Assembly: GCA_934678955.1 (NCBI GenBank)
Contig: CAKUSI010000228.1
Span: 1 to 6,348, forward strand
Length of the DNA: 6,348 bases
From: an uncultured Austwickia sp.
GTDB lineage: Bacteria; Actinomycetota; Actinomycetes; Actinomycetales; Dermatophilaceae
Direction of reading: 5' to 3'
Shown here piece by piece: positions 1-5,606 of the stretch. The stretch's first letter is position 1, and each line of letters begins with the position of its first letter. The position numbers and the translations under genes are program-made. The notes under the pieces were generated by a model. The model was not told the DNA's origin. It saw only the letters and a program-made list of their open reading frames with translations, and ran no database searches.

Positions 1-572
1 CCGACGGCCAGCGCCCAGCGCCACCCGTCGTCCCCTTGCGGCACCACGAAGTAGCCGAGGAGCGCGGCGAACACCGACCCGAGCGCCCAGAACGCCTCGA
101 GCCCGACGACCACCCGACCCCGGATGGCCTTGGGCGCATACTCGCTGACCAGCGTCGAGGCCACGGGCAGCTCCGCGCCGAGCCCCAGGCCCACGAAGAA
201 GCGCAGCACGATCAGGACCGCCACTCCCCCGGCCAGCGCCGACGCGCCGGTGGCGATCCCGTAGACCAGCAGCGTCAGGGCGAACACGGACCGGCGCCCG
301 ATCCGGTCCGCCAGCAGTCCCCCAAGGCTCGCGCCGAGGGCCATCCCCACGAACCCGATCGAGCCGATCCAGCTCGTCGTCGTCCGGTCGAGTTCCCAAA
401 GGACGGCCAGCTGCGCCATCACGTACGAGATGAGCAGCACGTCCATGGCGTCGAGGGCCCACCCGATGCCGGACCCGACCAGCAGCTTGGTGTGGGCCCG
501 GCTGAAGGGGAGTCGGTCGAGACGCTCGGAGCGGGTGAGGCGGTCGGCCTCACCCGCTCCGGGGGCGCTCAT
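1..572 (-). CDS. MFS transporter, NiaP/aromatic-acid-carrier-like (partial, N-terminal 190 residues)
   Basis: This is the N-terminal half of a 12-helix major-facilitator secondary transporter of the inner membrane; the 3' end lies outside the window. After a charged cytoplasmic N-terminus of about 28 residues, helix 1 carries GWALDAMDVLLIS (residues 37-49). Its paired aspartates D41 and D44 resemble those of the NiaP (niacin) and AAHS (aromatic acid) carriers. The motif-A loop between helices 2 and 3 reads GGLLADRIGRRS (84-95). Helix 4 contains RFFVGLGLGAELP (124-136), followed by the loop EYAPKAIRGR. Helix 5 and the start of helix 6 complete the visible part. The ATG at 572 is the only good start, because an in-frame stop lies 12 bases upstream of it. 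A short GAGG lies just before it. The gene starts 25 bp after the malic enzyme stop on the same strand, so co-transcription is likely. The substrate cannot be read from the sequence; an organic acid, niacin or a sugar are all possible. Confidence 0.85.
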   Translation of the reverse strand, partial: MSAPGAGEADRLTRSERLDRLPFSRAHTKLLVGSGIGWALDAMDVLLISYVMAQLAVLWELDRTTTSWIGSIGFVGMALGASLGGLLADRIGRRSVFALTLLVYGIATGASALAGGVAVLIVLRFFVGLGLGAELPVASTLVSEYAPKAIRGRVVVGLEAFWALGSVFAALLGYFVVPQGDDGWRWALAV

Positions 573-597
573 GCGCCTCGCTGGTCAGCGGTCGTGC

Positions 598-2502
598 TCA
601 CCCACGGTCCTTGGCGGACGAGCGGCGCGCGGCCGGCGCGGCGGACTTCTCGGCCTCCCCGCCGCCGGGTGCCTGCGCGGGGCTGTCGCTTCCGTCGCCC
701 GTCACCTCGGAGGCACTGGCCTCCGCCGCGCGCTGCTTGGCCAGGTACCGCTCGTGGGCCTGCTCGATCGAGTGGTCCTTCCAGTCGCCCTCGGGCAGAA
801 GGATCTCCGGGTAGACGGGCTGCCACATGGCCTCGTACACCTCTTGGACCGGGTCGGTGAGGTCGACCTCCGACAGGCCCTCCCGGCGGGCCGCCTCCGC
901 CACGCGGATGGCGACGGTGCCCGACACGCGCCGCAGCTGCGACATCGACGGCAGGAGCGGCTTGCCGATCGGCACGACGTCCACGATCTCGGCCACGGCC
1001 TCGGCCGCGGCGGCGATCATCCCGTCGGAGACGCGACGGGCCTTGCTGATCTTGACCCCGAGCCCCAGGCCAGGGAAGACCAGCGCGTTGTTGGCCTGCG
1101 CGATCTGGAACTGCACGTCGTTGTACCAGACCGGCTTGAACGGCGACCCGGTCGCGACGAGGGCGCGCCCCTTGGTCCACTCGAGCAGGTCGGCCGGCGT
1201 CGCCTCGGCGCGGGAGGTGGGGTTGGACAGCGGCATGATGATCGGCCGGTCCACGAACGAGGCCATCTCGCGCACGATCGACTCGCTGAACGCCCCGGAT
1301 CGCGCCGAGGTCCCGATGAGGATCGTCGGGTGCACGTTGCGCACGAGGTCGGCCAGGTCGATCTGGGACGCCGGGTCCATCCCCCAGCTGCTGATCTCCT
1401 CCGCGGGGCGGGCGTATGGCTTCTGGAACGGGCGGGCACCCTTCGTCGCCGTGGTGATGAGGCCCTTGGAGCCGAGGCACCAGAACTGCCGGTGCGCCTC
1501 GTCCTCCGTCAGCCCCTCCTTGATCATCTGGTCACGCATCAGATCGGCGATGCCGACCCCGGCCGTGCCCGCACCGAAGATGACGACCCGCTGCTCGCTC
1601 ATCTTGCGGCCGGTGGTCTTCACGCCCGCGAGCGCGGCGGCCATGACGATCGCGGCGGTGCCCTGGATGTCGTCGTTGAAGGTCAGGCACCGGTCCTTGT
1701 AGTAGTCCAGGATCCGGTGGGCGTTGCCGGCGCCGAAGTCCTCCCAGTGGATCATCGCGTTCGGGTACATCCGCGTGACCGTCTCGACGAACTCCTTGAT
1801 GAACGCGTCGTACTTCTTCCCGCGCGTCCGGCTGTGCCGCGTGCCGAGGTAGAACTCGTCGTTCAGGAGCTCCATGTTGTCGGTGCCCACGTCGATCACC
1901 ACGGGGATGACCCGGCGGGGGTCGATGCCCGCGGCCGCCGTGTAGACGGACAGCTTGCCGATCGCGATCTGCACACCGCCGACGCCCTGGTCACCGATGC
2001 CGAGGATGCCCTCGGAGTCGGTGACGACCAGCAGGTCGCACTCGTCGGCGGCGAGCCCGAAGTTGGTCAGCGTGCTCTCGATCTGGTTAGGGAAGTCCAC
2101 CGACATGTACGCGGCCTTGGTGCGCGTGTAGCCGTGGCTGAACCTCTGGATGACCTCGCCGATCGTCGGCGTGTAGACGATCGGCAGCATCTCCTCGATG
2201 TGCTCCGAGAGCAGCCGGTAGAACAGGACCTGGTTGCGCTCCCGCAGACCGGCCAGATAGACGTGCTTGGCCATGTTGTCGGCCTGCGCCGCGTACTGCT
2301 GGTAGACCCGGCGCACCTGCGCCTCGATCGGCGCCACCCCCGGGGGGAGCAGGCCGGTCAGGCCGAGGGCGTGGCGTTCGGGCCAGGTGAACGCCGTGCC
2401 GCGGTTGATGGTGGGGAGGGAGAGGACCTGGTTGCCTCGGGCGTGGATCTCCAGCTGCTGGCCCGTGGGGCCGGTCTTGAACTCATACATCGAGGGCGCC
2501 AT
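598..2502 (-). CDS. Malic enzyme, large single-domain type (malic/malolactic family)
   Basis: Cytoplasmic malic enzyme of 634 residues. The family oxidatively decarboxylates L-malate to pyruvate and CO2 with NAD(P)+, linking the TCA cycle to pyruvate. The N-terminal malic domain has the signature YTPTIGEV with Tyr110, and Lys183 in IGKLSVY. The metal ligands are Glu254-Asp255 (WEDFG) and Asp278, with Asp277 beside it (FNDDIQGTAA, 275-284). The NAD-binding domain starts with the Rossmann loop GAGTAGVG (310-317), and MPLSNPTSRAEATPADLLEW (423-442) is typical of the family. The arginine of the classical ERILGLGD motif is Gly165 (SEGILGIGDQG), as I recall it in malolactic enzymes. The usual aspartate ending the second Rossmann strand is Gly344, which would fit NADP use. 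The last 45 residues or so are a low-complexity Ala/Gly/Ser/Glu tail absent from E. coli MaeA (about 565 residues). ATG 2502 is chosen because no ATG, GTG or TTG precedes it in frame within the upstream spacer; ATG 2490 is an alternative. Neither has a clear Shine-Dalgarno. Family certain, cofactor and exact activity inferred. Confidence 0.92.
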   Translation of the reverse strand: MAPSMYEFKTGPTGQQLEIHARGNQVLSLPTINRGTAFTWPERHALGLTGLLPPGVAPIEAQVRRVYQQYAAQADNMAKHVYLAGLRERNQVLFYRLLSEHIEEMLPIVYTPTIGEVIQRFSHGYTRTKAAYMSVDFPNQIESTLTNFGLAADECDLLVVTDSEGILGIGDQGVGGVQIAIGKLSVYTAAAGIDPRRVIPVVIDVGTDNMELLNDEFYLGTRHSRTRGKKYDAFIKEFVETVTRMYPNAMIHWEDFGAGNAHRILDYYKDRCLTFNDDIQGTAAIVMAAALAGVKTTGRKMSEQRVVIFGAGTAGVGIADLMRDQMIKEGLTEDEAHRQFWCLGSKGLITTATKGARPFQKPYARPAEEISSWGMDPASQIDLADLVRNVHPTILIGTSARSGAFSESIVREMASFVDRPIIMPLSNPTSRAEATPADLLEWTKGRALVATGSPFKPVWYNDVQFQIAQANNALVFPGLGLGVKISKARRVSDGMIAAAAEAVAEIVDVVPIGKPLLPSMSQLRRVSGTVAIRVAEAARREGLSEVDLTDPVQEVYEAMWQPVYPEILLPEGDWKDHSIEQAHERYLAKQRAAEASASEVTGDGSDSPAQAPGGGEAEKSAAPAARRSSAKDRG

Positions 2503-2589
2503 GCGGCTCAGGCTATCGCGGGGGTCTCCCCGGAGAGCCCGCTCTGCGAGACCTCGTCCGGGTAGGCAGGAACGATCGGTCCCCCCTGC

Positions 2590-2673
2590 CTCCGGACGCT
2601 CAGCCCCTGCCTCTGGACGCTCAGCCCCTGACTCGGGGCGCTCAGCCTCTGACTCGGGGCGCTCAGTTCCGAG
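2590..2673. repeat. Four tandem 21-bp repeats between the crotonase and malic enzyme genes
   Basis: Four consecutive 21-bp units start at 2590, 2611, 2632 and 2653. They share the core CGCTCAG, usually followed by CC(C/T)CTG. Units 1 and 2 are nearly identical, units 3 and 4 share CTCGGGGCGCTCAG, and unit 4 degenerates at its far end. The unit length keeps reading frames in phase, so an overlapping frame shows a seven-residue AERPEAG-like repeat. I see no start codon that would translate it. The crotonase stop codon (2665-2663) lies inside the core of unit 4. The array fills about half of the 160-bp spacer and looks like a minisatellite of slippage origin. Confidence 0.85.
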
Positions 2674-3469
2674 TGGCGGGCGCGCCGAAGTTGGGGCGCT
2701 CCTTGGCGAGGAACGCGCGGACGCCCTCGCGGAAGGCCTCGGAGGAGTATGCGCGTTCGAGTAGTTGCGCGTCCGACTCCAGGTCCCCGCGGGACTCGGT
2801 GATGGCGAAGAGCTGCTCCTTGGTCGTGCGCACGGTCGTCGGAGCCGCCTGCAGCAGGCCTTCGACCAGGGCATTCAGCTCCCGGTCGAGCTCGACGCGG
2901 CTGTCGACGACGGCGAAGAGGGCGCCGAGGTCGTACGCGCGCCGGGCATCGATCAGGCGGCTGGCGAGCAGCATCTGCCGGGCCACCGACTCCCCGAAGA
3001 CGTGCACGCAGCGCTCCAGCAGGGGGCGGGACAGGGCGTTGCCCAGGGTACGGGCGATGGGATAACCGAATCGCGAGCCGATCGTCGCCAGGCGGAGGTC
3101 GCAGTATGTGGCCACGGCCAGCCCTCCGCCGACGCAGAGGCCGTCGACGGCGGCGACGCTGACCTGCGGCAGGCGCGCCAGTTCGGTCAGCAGGTCCCGC
3201 ACGCGGGCCTCGTACGCCACCGCCTGCGCGCCCTCCGTCATCCCCGCGAACTCGGCGATCTCGTTGCCGGCCGCGAACGCCATCGCCCCCGCGCCGCGGA
3301 ACACCACGACGCGCGCCACGGTGTCCTCGCTCAGTCGGTCGAAGAGGTCCCGCAGGCCCTCGTACATGACCGTCGTGAAGGCGTTGTGCCGGTGCGGCCG
3401 GTTGAACACCACCTCGACGACCGCGCCGTCCTCGCTGGTGGTCACGAGCAGTTCGTCGGGGGTGCTCAC
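2663..3469 (-). CDS. Crotonase-superfamily protein (enoyl-CoA hydratase/isomerase-like, catalytic Glu residues absent)
   Basis: A 268-residue protein with the crotonase fold. The first oxyanion-hole strand is AFAAGNEIAEF (64-74) and the second is DGLCVGGGLAVATYCDLRLA (109-128), so a CoA-thioester enolate could be stabilised by the Ala66/Gly115 region. The two glutamates of rat enoyl-CoA hydratase (Glu144 and Glu164) align with Ala118 and Ile138 (RFGYPIARTLGN, 133-144). Ordinary syn-hydration of enoyl-CoA is therefore unlikely; isomerase, hydrolase, decarboxylase or unknown chemistry is possible. The GTG at 3469 is chosen because AAGGAG lies five bases upstream and the crotonase homology begins there. 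A longer open frame reaching 3844 has no family-like sequence. The gene lies 160 bp upstream of the malic enzyme on the same strand and may share its transcript. The family is certain; the reaction is unknown. Confidence 0.9.
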   Translation of the reverse strand: MSTPDELLVTTSEDGAVVEVVFNRPHRHNAFTTVMYEGLRDLFDRLSEDTVARVVVFRGAGAMAFAAGNEIAEFAGMTEGAQAVAYEARVRDLLTELARLPQVSVAAVDGLCVGGGLAVATYCDLRLATIGSRFGYPIARTLGNALSRPLLERCVHVFGESVARQMLLASRLIDARRAYDLGALFAVVDSRVELDRELNALVEGLLQAAPTTVRTTKEQLFAITESRGDLESDAQLLERAYSSEAFREGVRAFLAKERPNFGAPATRN

Positions 3470-3474
3470 TGCGG

Positions 3475-3480
3475 CTCCTT
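3475..3480 (-). promoter_or_regulatory. Ribosome binding site of the crotonase gene
   Basis: AAGGAG on the minus strand lies five bases before the GTG at 3469. It decides that start against the longer open frame. Confidence 0.8.
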
Positions 3481-3644
3481 CGAAAGCAGGCTGGAAGGGA
3501 TGGCGCCATTGTCCCCCGGCGCCGCCGTCCCGGACGCGGGATCGAGACGCCGCGTGAGTACGGCCGACGGTCGTCCACCGGAGTCCGTGGGCTGCCTCGC
3601 CGGGCGGACGGCGACATTCTCGTCGCTGCAGGCGCCGCAGCGTG

Positions 3645-3938
3645 CTGCCGCCCGCGGTCACCTCGATCGACGCCCTGGTCGAGTCGTTGCGGTCGAGTCC
3701 CGCGCGCGGTGCCGGTCCCGGCGTGTGAATCCGCGGGTTCGGGTTCGACGACGCGAAGTACCCGAGGGACGCCGGCCGGATCGCCAGGACATGGACAAGG
3801 TCTCGACCACGCAGCCCGTGTTCGTTCAACGCTGCGACGGCCACTCGGTCGTCTGCAGCTCGGTCGCGCTGGCGGCGGCCGGCATCACGCGGGACACCCC
3901 GGCCCGACGGCGGACGCTACGGGCACGACGGCCCGATC
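3645..3938 (+). pseudogene. Decayed fragment of a YtcJ-like amidohydrolase (amidohydrolase family 3)
   Basis: Reading across three frames restores a continuous protein of the YtcJ type, a metal-dependent amidohydrolase family. Frame one from 3645 gives VTSIDALVESLR, then an in-frame TGA at 3726-3728 where the family normally has Trp (GPGV-stop-IRG), then IRGFGFDDAKY to 3761. One base is missing there. The second frame from 3764 gives EGRRPDRQDMDKVSTTQPVF and then QRCDGHSVVCSSVALAAAGI, ending TRDTP at 3901. A second frame change gives PDGGRYGHDG from 3903. The order and spacing of these blocks match the family's central N-terminal region, including the GH pair and the AGITRDTP(D)PxGG stretch. 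The metal-binding N-terminus and the C-terminal half are missing. The same third frame stays open to about 4060 with coding-like codons (MPSWLERF from 3945), but I do not recognise that part. This is recall of family motifs, not an alignment; the number of independent blocks makes the call fairly safe. Confidence 0.72.
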
Positions 3939-4050
3939 GCCTTCATGCCCAGCTGGCTGGAGCGTTTCCCCCAGGCCATCTCGCTGGCCACGCACCGCCT
4001 CGCCCACCCGCACGCACCCGCTCGATTTGCCTGCGCCCTGGGCGAGCACG

Positions 4051-4056
4051 TAGGAG
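4051..4056 (+). promoter_or_regulatory. Ribosome binding site of the FMN-reductase-family gene
   Basis: TAGGAG lies six bases before the ATG at 4063, which is good spacing and supports that start. Confidence 0.75.
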
Positions 4057-4062
4057 TCGTGT

Positions 4063-4656
4063 ATGAGCACTCCGCAGCTTCTCGTGATCATCTGCAGCAC
4101 GCGCCCCGGCCGGATCGGCAAGACGATCGGCGAATGGTTCGCCGAAGCCGCTCGCACGGACGGCACGTTCGACGTCACCGTGGCCGACCTGGCCGAGATG
4201 AACCTGCCCTTCATGGACGAGCCGAACCACCCGCGCTTGCGGAAGTACACCAAGGACCACACCAAGTCCTGGAGCGCGACGGTCGCCGCCGCGGACGCGG
4301 TCGTGTGGGTGCAGCCGGAATACAACTACGCGATGTGCGCCGCCCAGGCGAACGCCATCGACTTCCTCTTCCAGGAATGGGCGCGGGTAGCGACGAGCTT
4401 CGTCTCGTATGGCGGCGTCTCGGGCGGCCTGCGGGGTGTGCAACACGCCAAGGGCAAGCTGACGACGGTGCAGTCCGTTTACGCGGGCAACGCCGTCATG
4501 ATCCCGATGGCCGCGAGCTCGGTCGCAGACGGGGTGTTCACGCCGTCGCGGCAGGTGGCCGACTCCGTGGCCCCGATGCTGGCCGAGCTCGCCGAACTGG
4601 TCGACCTCCTTGCCCCGGTCCGCTCGGCAATGCGCGCGGGGATGGCCGACTCCTGA
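4063..4656 (+). CDS. NADPH-dependent FMN reductase family protein (flavodoxin-like fold)
   Basis: A 197-residue cytoplasmic flavoprotein of the NADPH-dependent FMN reductase family, which transfers electrons from NAD(P)H through bound FMN to quinones, azo dyes, chromate or free flavin. The phosphate-binding loop after the first strand is CSTRPGRIG (11-19). The flavin-contacting PEYNYAMCAAQANAIDFL (85-102) and the VSYGGVSGGLRGVQ block (114-127) are both canonical, and the length is normal. Close relatives usually have PEYN followed by H or Y and then a small residue; here Met-Cys follows. The gene stands alone on the plus strand, divergent from the crotonase gene and downstream of the amidohydrolase relic. 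No partner gene indicates the electron acceptor, so quinone reductase or general oxidative-stress reductase is only a guess. Confidence 0.88.
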   Translation: MSTPQLLVIICSTRPGRIGKTIGEWFAEAARTDGTFDVTVADLAEMNLPFMDEPNHPRLRKYTKDHTKSWSATVAAADAVVWVQPEYNYAMCAAQANAIDFLFQEWARVATSFVSYGGVSGGLRGVQHAKGKLTTVQSVYAGNAVMIPMAASSVADGVFTPSRQVADSVAPMLAELAELVDLLAPVRSAMRAGMADS

Positions 4657-4688
4657 CGCGGGACGACATACGAGGCGCAGCCGGCCCA

Positions 4689-4796
4689 GGTCGTCGGGAC
4701 ATAGTCATGAGATGACTCACCTCAGCGTCGGATGACACACCCGTACGAGGTGAGCCACCCCGCCCCGAGGTGGGTCACCCTGATGTGATGTCAAGC
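4689..4796 (+). repeat. Copy A of a 108-bp dyad-symmetric repeat, upstream of the DksA-type gene
   Basis: This copy aligns without gaps to 5282-5389, with about 90 of 108 positions identical by eye. It is an imperfect palindrome centred near 4745. Outermost are GACAT (4698-4702) and ATGTC (4788-4792). Inside are four 13-bp motifs near the consensus GAGGTGAGTCACC: minus strand at 4711-4723 and 4731-4743, plus strand at 4747-4759 and 4767-4779. The spacing is 20 bp within each half, and CGTACG (4742-4747) marks the centre. It ends 25 bp before the upstream GTG of the DksA-type gene, so it overlaps or abuts that gene's promoter region. Confidence 0.9.
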
Positions 4797-4863
4797 ACCG
4801 CGGGTTCGTGCGTGGCACCGAGTGCTCAAGATAAATCGCGCCACGTGGTGTTGGCTGTCGCGA

Positions 4864-5217
4864 ATGGTTGATCTCGATTCCGCTCGGAGGCGGCTCACCG
4901 CGGAGCGGGCCGAGGTGCTGTCGCGGCTTCGCGCTTTGGACGCCACGTTCGACGACATCGTCGACGCGGCGCGAGACAGCAACCTCGACGACGAGCACGA
5001 CCCCGAGGGTGCGACGATCGCGGCGGATCGCTCCATGGTGAGCGCCCTGGCGCAGGCAGCGCGCCGGCAGCTGGCCGAGATCGACGCCGCCCTCGCTCGG
5101 TTGGACGACGGGACCTACGAGACTTGTCTCCAGTGCGGCACGCCCATCCCCGCTGGCCGACTCGAGGCACGTCCGGCGGCCACGTTGTGCATCACGTGCG
5201 CCGATCGCCGAGCGTAG
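4864..5217 (+). CDS. DksA/TraR-type zinc-finger transcription factor
   Basis: A 117-residue protein of the DksA/TraR family, which enters the RNA polymerase secondary channel and tunes initiation. The N-terminal part (about residues 3-85) is rich in Ala, Arg, Leu and Glu and fits the family's helical coiled coil. Its tip region reads SNLDDEHDPEGATIA (39-53). The C-terminal zinc finger is C88-x2-C91-x17-C109-x2-C112 in CLQCGTPIPAGRLEARPAAT, which is complete and typical. E. coli DksA carries DxxDxA at the tip; here DEHDPE lacks the alanine, as I recall for actinobacterial relatives, so E. coli-like activity should not be assumed. ATG 4864 is preferred because it starts at the family-like sequence. 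GTG 4822 in the same frame would add 14 unfamiliar residues. Neither has a clear Shine-Dalgarno, so a leaderless mRNA is possible. The gene is enclosed by two direct repeats and has no obvious operon partner. Confidence 0.88.
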   Translation: MVDLDSARRRLTAERAEVLSRLRALDATFDDIVDAARDSNLDDEHDPEGATIAADRSMVSALAQAARRQLAEIDAALARLDDGTYETCLQCGTPIPAGRLEARPAATLCITCADRRA

Positions 5218-5281
5218 CCCCGGCGCGTCGGGCGTGCTGCGGGGGTCTCGACCTGGTCGCATGCAGGTCGCCCCTGGTGGT

Positions 5282-5389
5282 GGTGGTTGGGACATAGTCC
5301 TGGGCTGACCCACCTGAGGGCGGGATGACACACCCATACGAAGTGAGCGACCCCACCCCGAGGTGAGTCACCCTCACGTGATGTCAGGC
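5282..5389 (+). repeat. Copy B of the 108-bp dyad-symmetric repeat, downstream of the DksA-type gene
   Basis: Same orientation as copy A, 593 bp further on, with no gaps. The same parts are present: GACAT (5291-5295) and ATGTC (5381-5385) at the ends, minus-strand motifs at 5304-5316 and 5324-5336, plus-strand motifs at 5340-5352 and 5360-5372, and centre near 5338. The differences are scattered substitutions. Several lie in the left quarter, where the inner dyad is less regular. It begins 64 bp after the stop codon of the DksA-type gene. Confidence 0.9.
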
Positions 5390-5404
5390 TCCCGGTTCCG
5401 CGCT

Positions 5405-5420
5405 AGCGCCCGCGGGCGCT
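5405..5420. repeat. Perfect 16-bp palindrome
   Basis: AGCGCCCGCGGGCGCT reads the same on both strands. It lies 15 bp after repeat copy B. It could form a short hairpin (6-bp stem, CGCG loop) or be a protein site. No T-run follows, so it is not a classical terminator. Confidence 0.6.
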
Positions 5421-5474
5421 GACAGGACATGACGGCCCGTCACCGCGCATGCCGACCAGGAACCGCCGACGGCA

Positions 5475-5512
5475 GCCCGGGAATCCGCGGGCGCCCATCC
5501 GCGGTCCCGGGC
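5475..5512. repeat. GC-rich hairpin, 14-bp stem with a 2-nt bulge
   Basis: G-CCCGGGA-(AT)-CCGCGG pairs with CCGCGG-TCCCGGG-C around an 8-base loop (GCGCCCAT). The stem is perfect except for the bulged AT. No T-run follows. It could stop or slow transcription leaving the DksA-type gene, or be part of a structured RNA; the role is unknown. Confidence 0.6.
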
Positions 5513-5606
5513 CCCGGTGCGCGGAAACGGAGACGCCAGTCAGACGCACATGTGGGGCGGAGAGTTGTAGAGGGCCGGATTCGGCCGGAGACTCCCGGAC
5601 GCAATG

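Larger units (their letters stand above)
3470..4062. other. 593-bp spacer between the divergent crotonase and FMN-reductase genes
   Basis: No intact gene. The part from 3645 to about 3938 is the amidohydrolase relic. The stretch 3482-3644 next to the crotonase start must hold that gene's promoter, but I cannot assign convincing -35/-10 boxes in it. The last 120 bp lead into the ribosome binding site of the FMN-reductase gene. Confidence 0.7.

Noticed and set aside
569..1480. A 303-codon minus-strand frame overlapping the malic enzyme and the transporter start
   Set aside because: It is an alternative frame of the malic enzyme with Arg/Gly/Pro-rich sequence and no motif.
2522..2540. GGGTCTCC...GGAGAGCCC as a terminator or attenuator before the malic enzyme
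   Set aside because: The stem is short, needs a bulge and has no T-run.
430..2565. A 711-codon open frame on the plus strand opposite the malic enzyme
   Set aside because: It is antisense to a gene with unmistakable family motifs, has Arg/Asp/Val/His-rich composition typical of GC-rich shadow frames, and shows no recognisable domain.
2590..2673. The tandem 21-bp units as a CRISPR array
   Set aside because: The units are directly adjacent with no unique spacers, and no cas genes are present.
3470..3844. An N-terminal extension of the crotonase by up to 125 residues
   Set aside because: The extra sequence has no crotonase similarity and runs antisense to the amidohydrolase relic. The GTG at 3469 has a strong ribosome binding site and sits where the fold begins.
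2765..4066. A 433-codon plus-strand frame across the crotonase and the spacer
   Set aside because: Most of it is the antisense shadow of the crotonase. Only the part near 3764-3901 is meaningful, and that is one frame of the amidohydrolase relic.
4717..5337. A 206-codon minus-strand frame across the DksA-type gene and both repeats
   Set aside because: It is antisense to a gene with an intact zinc finger and begins and ends inside the repeats. Its composition fits a chance frame.
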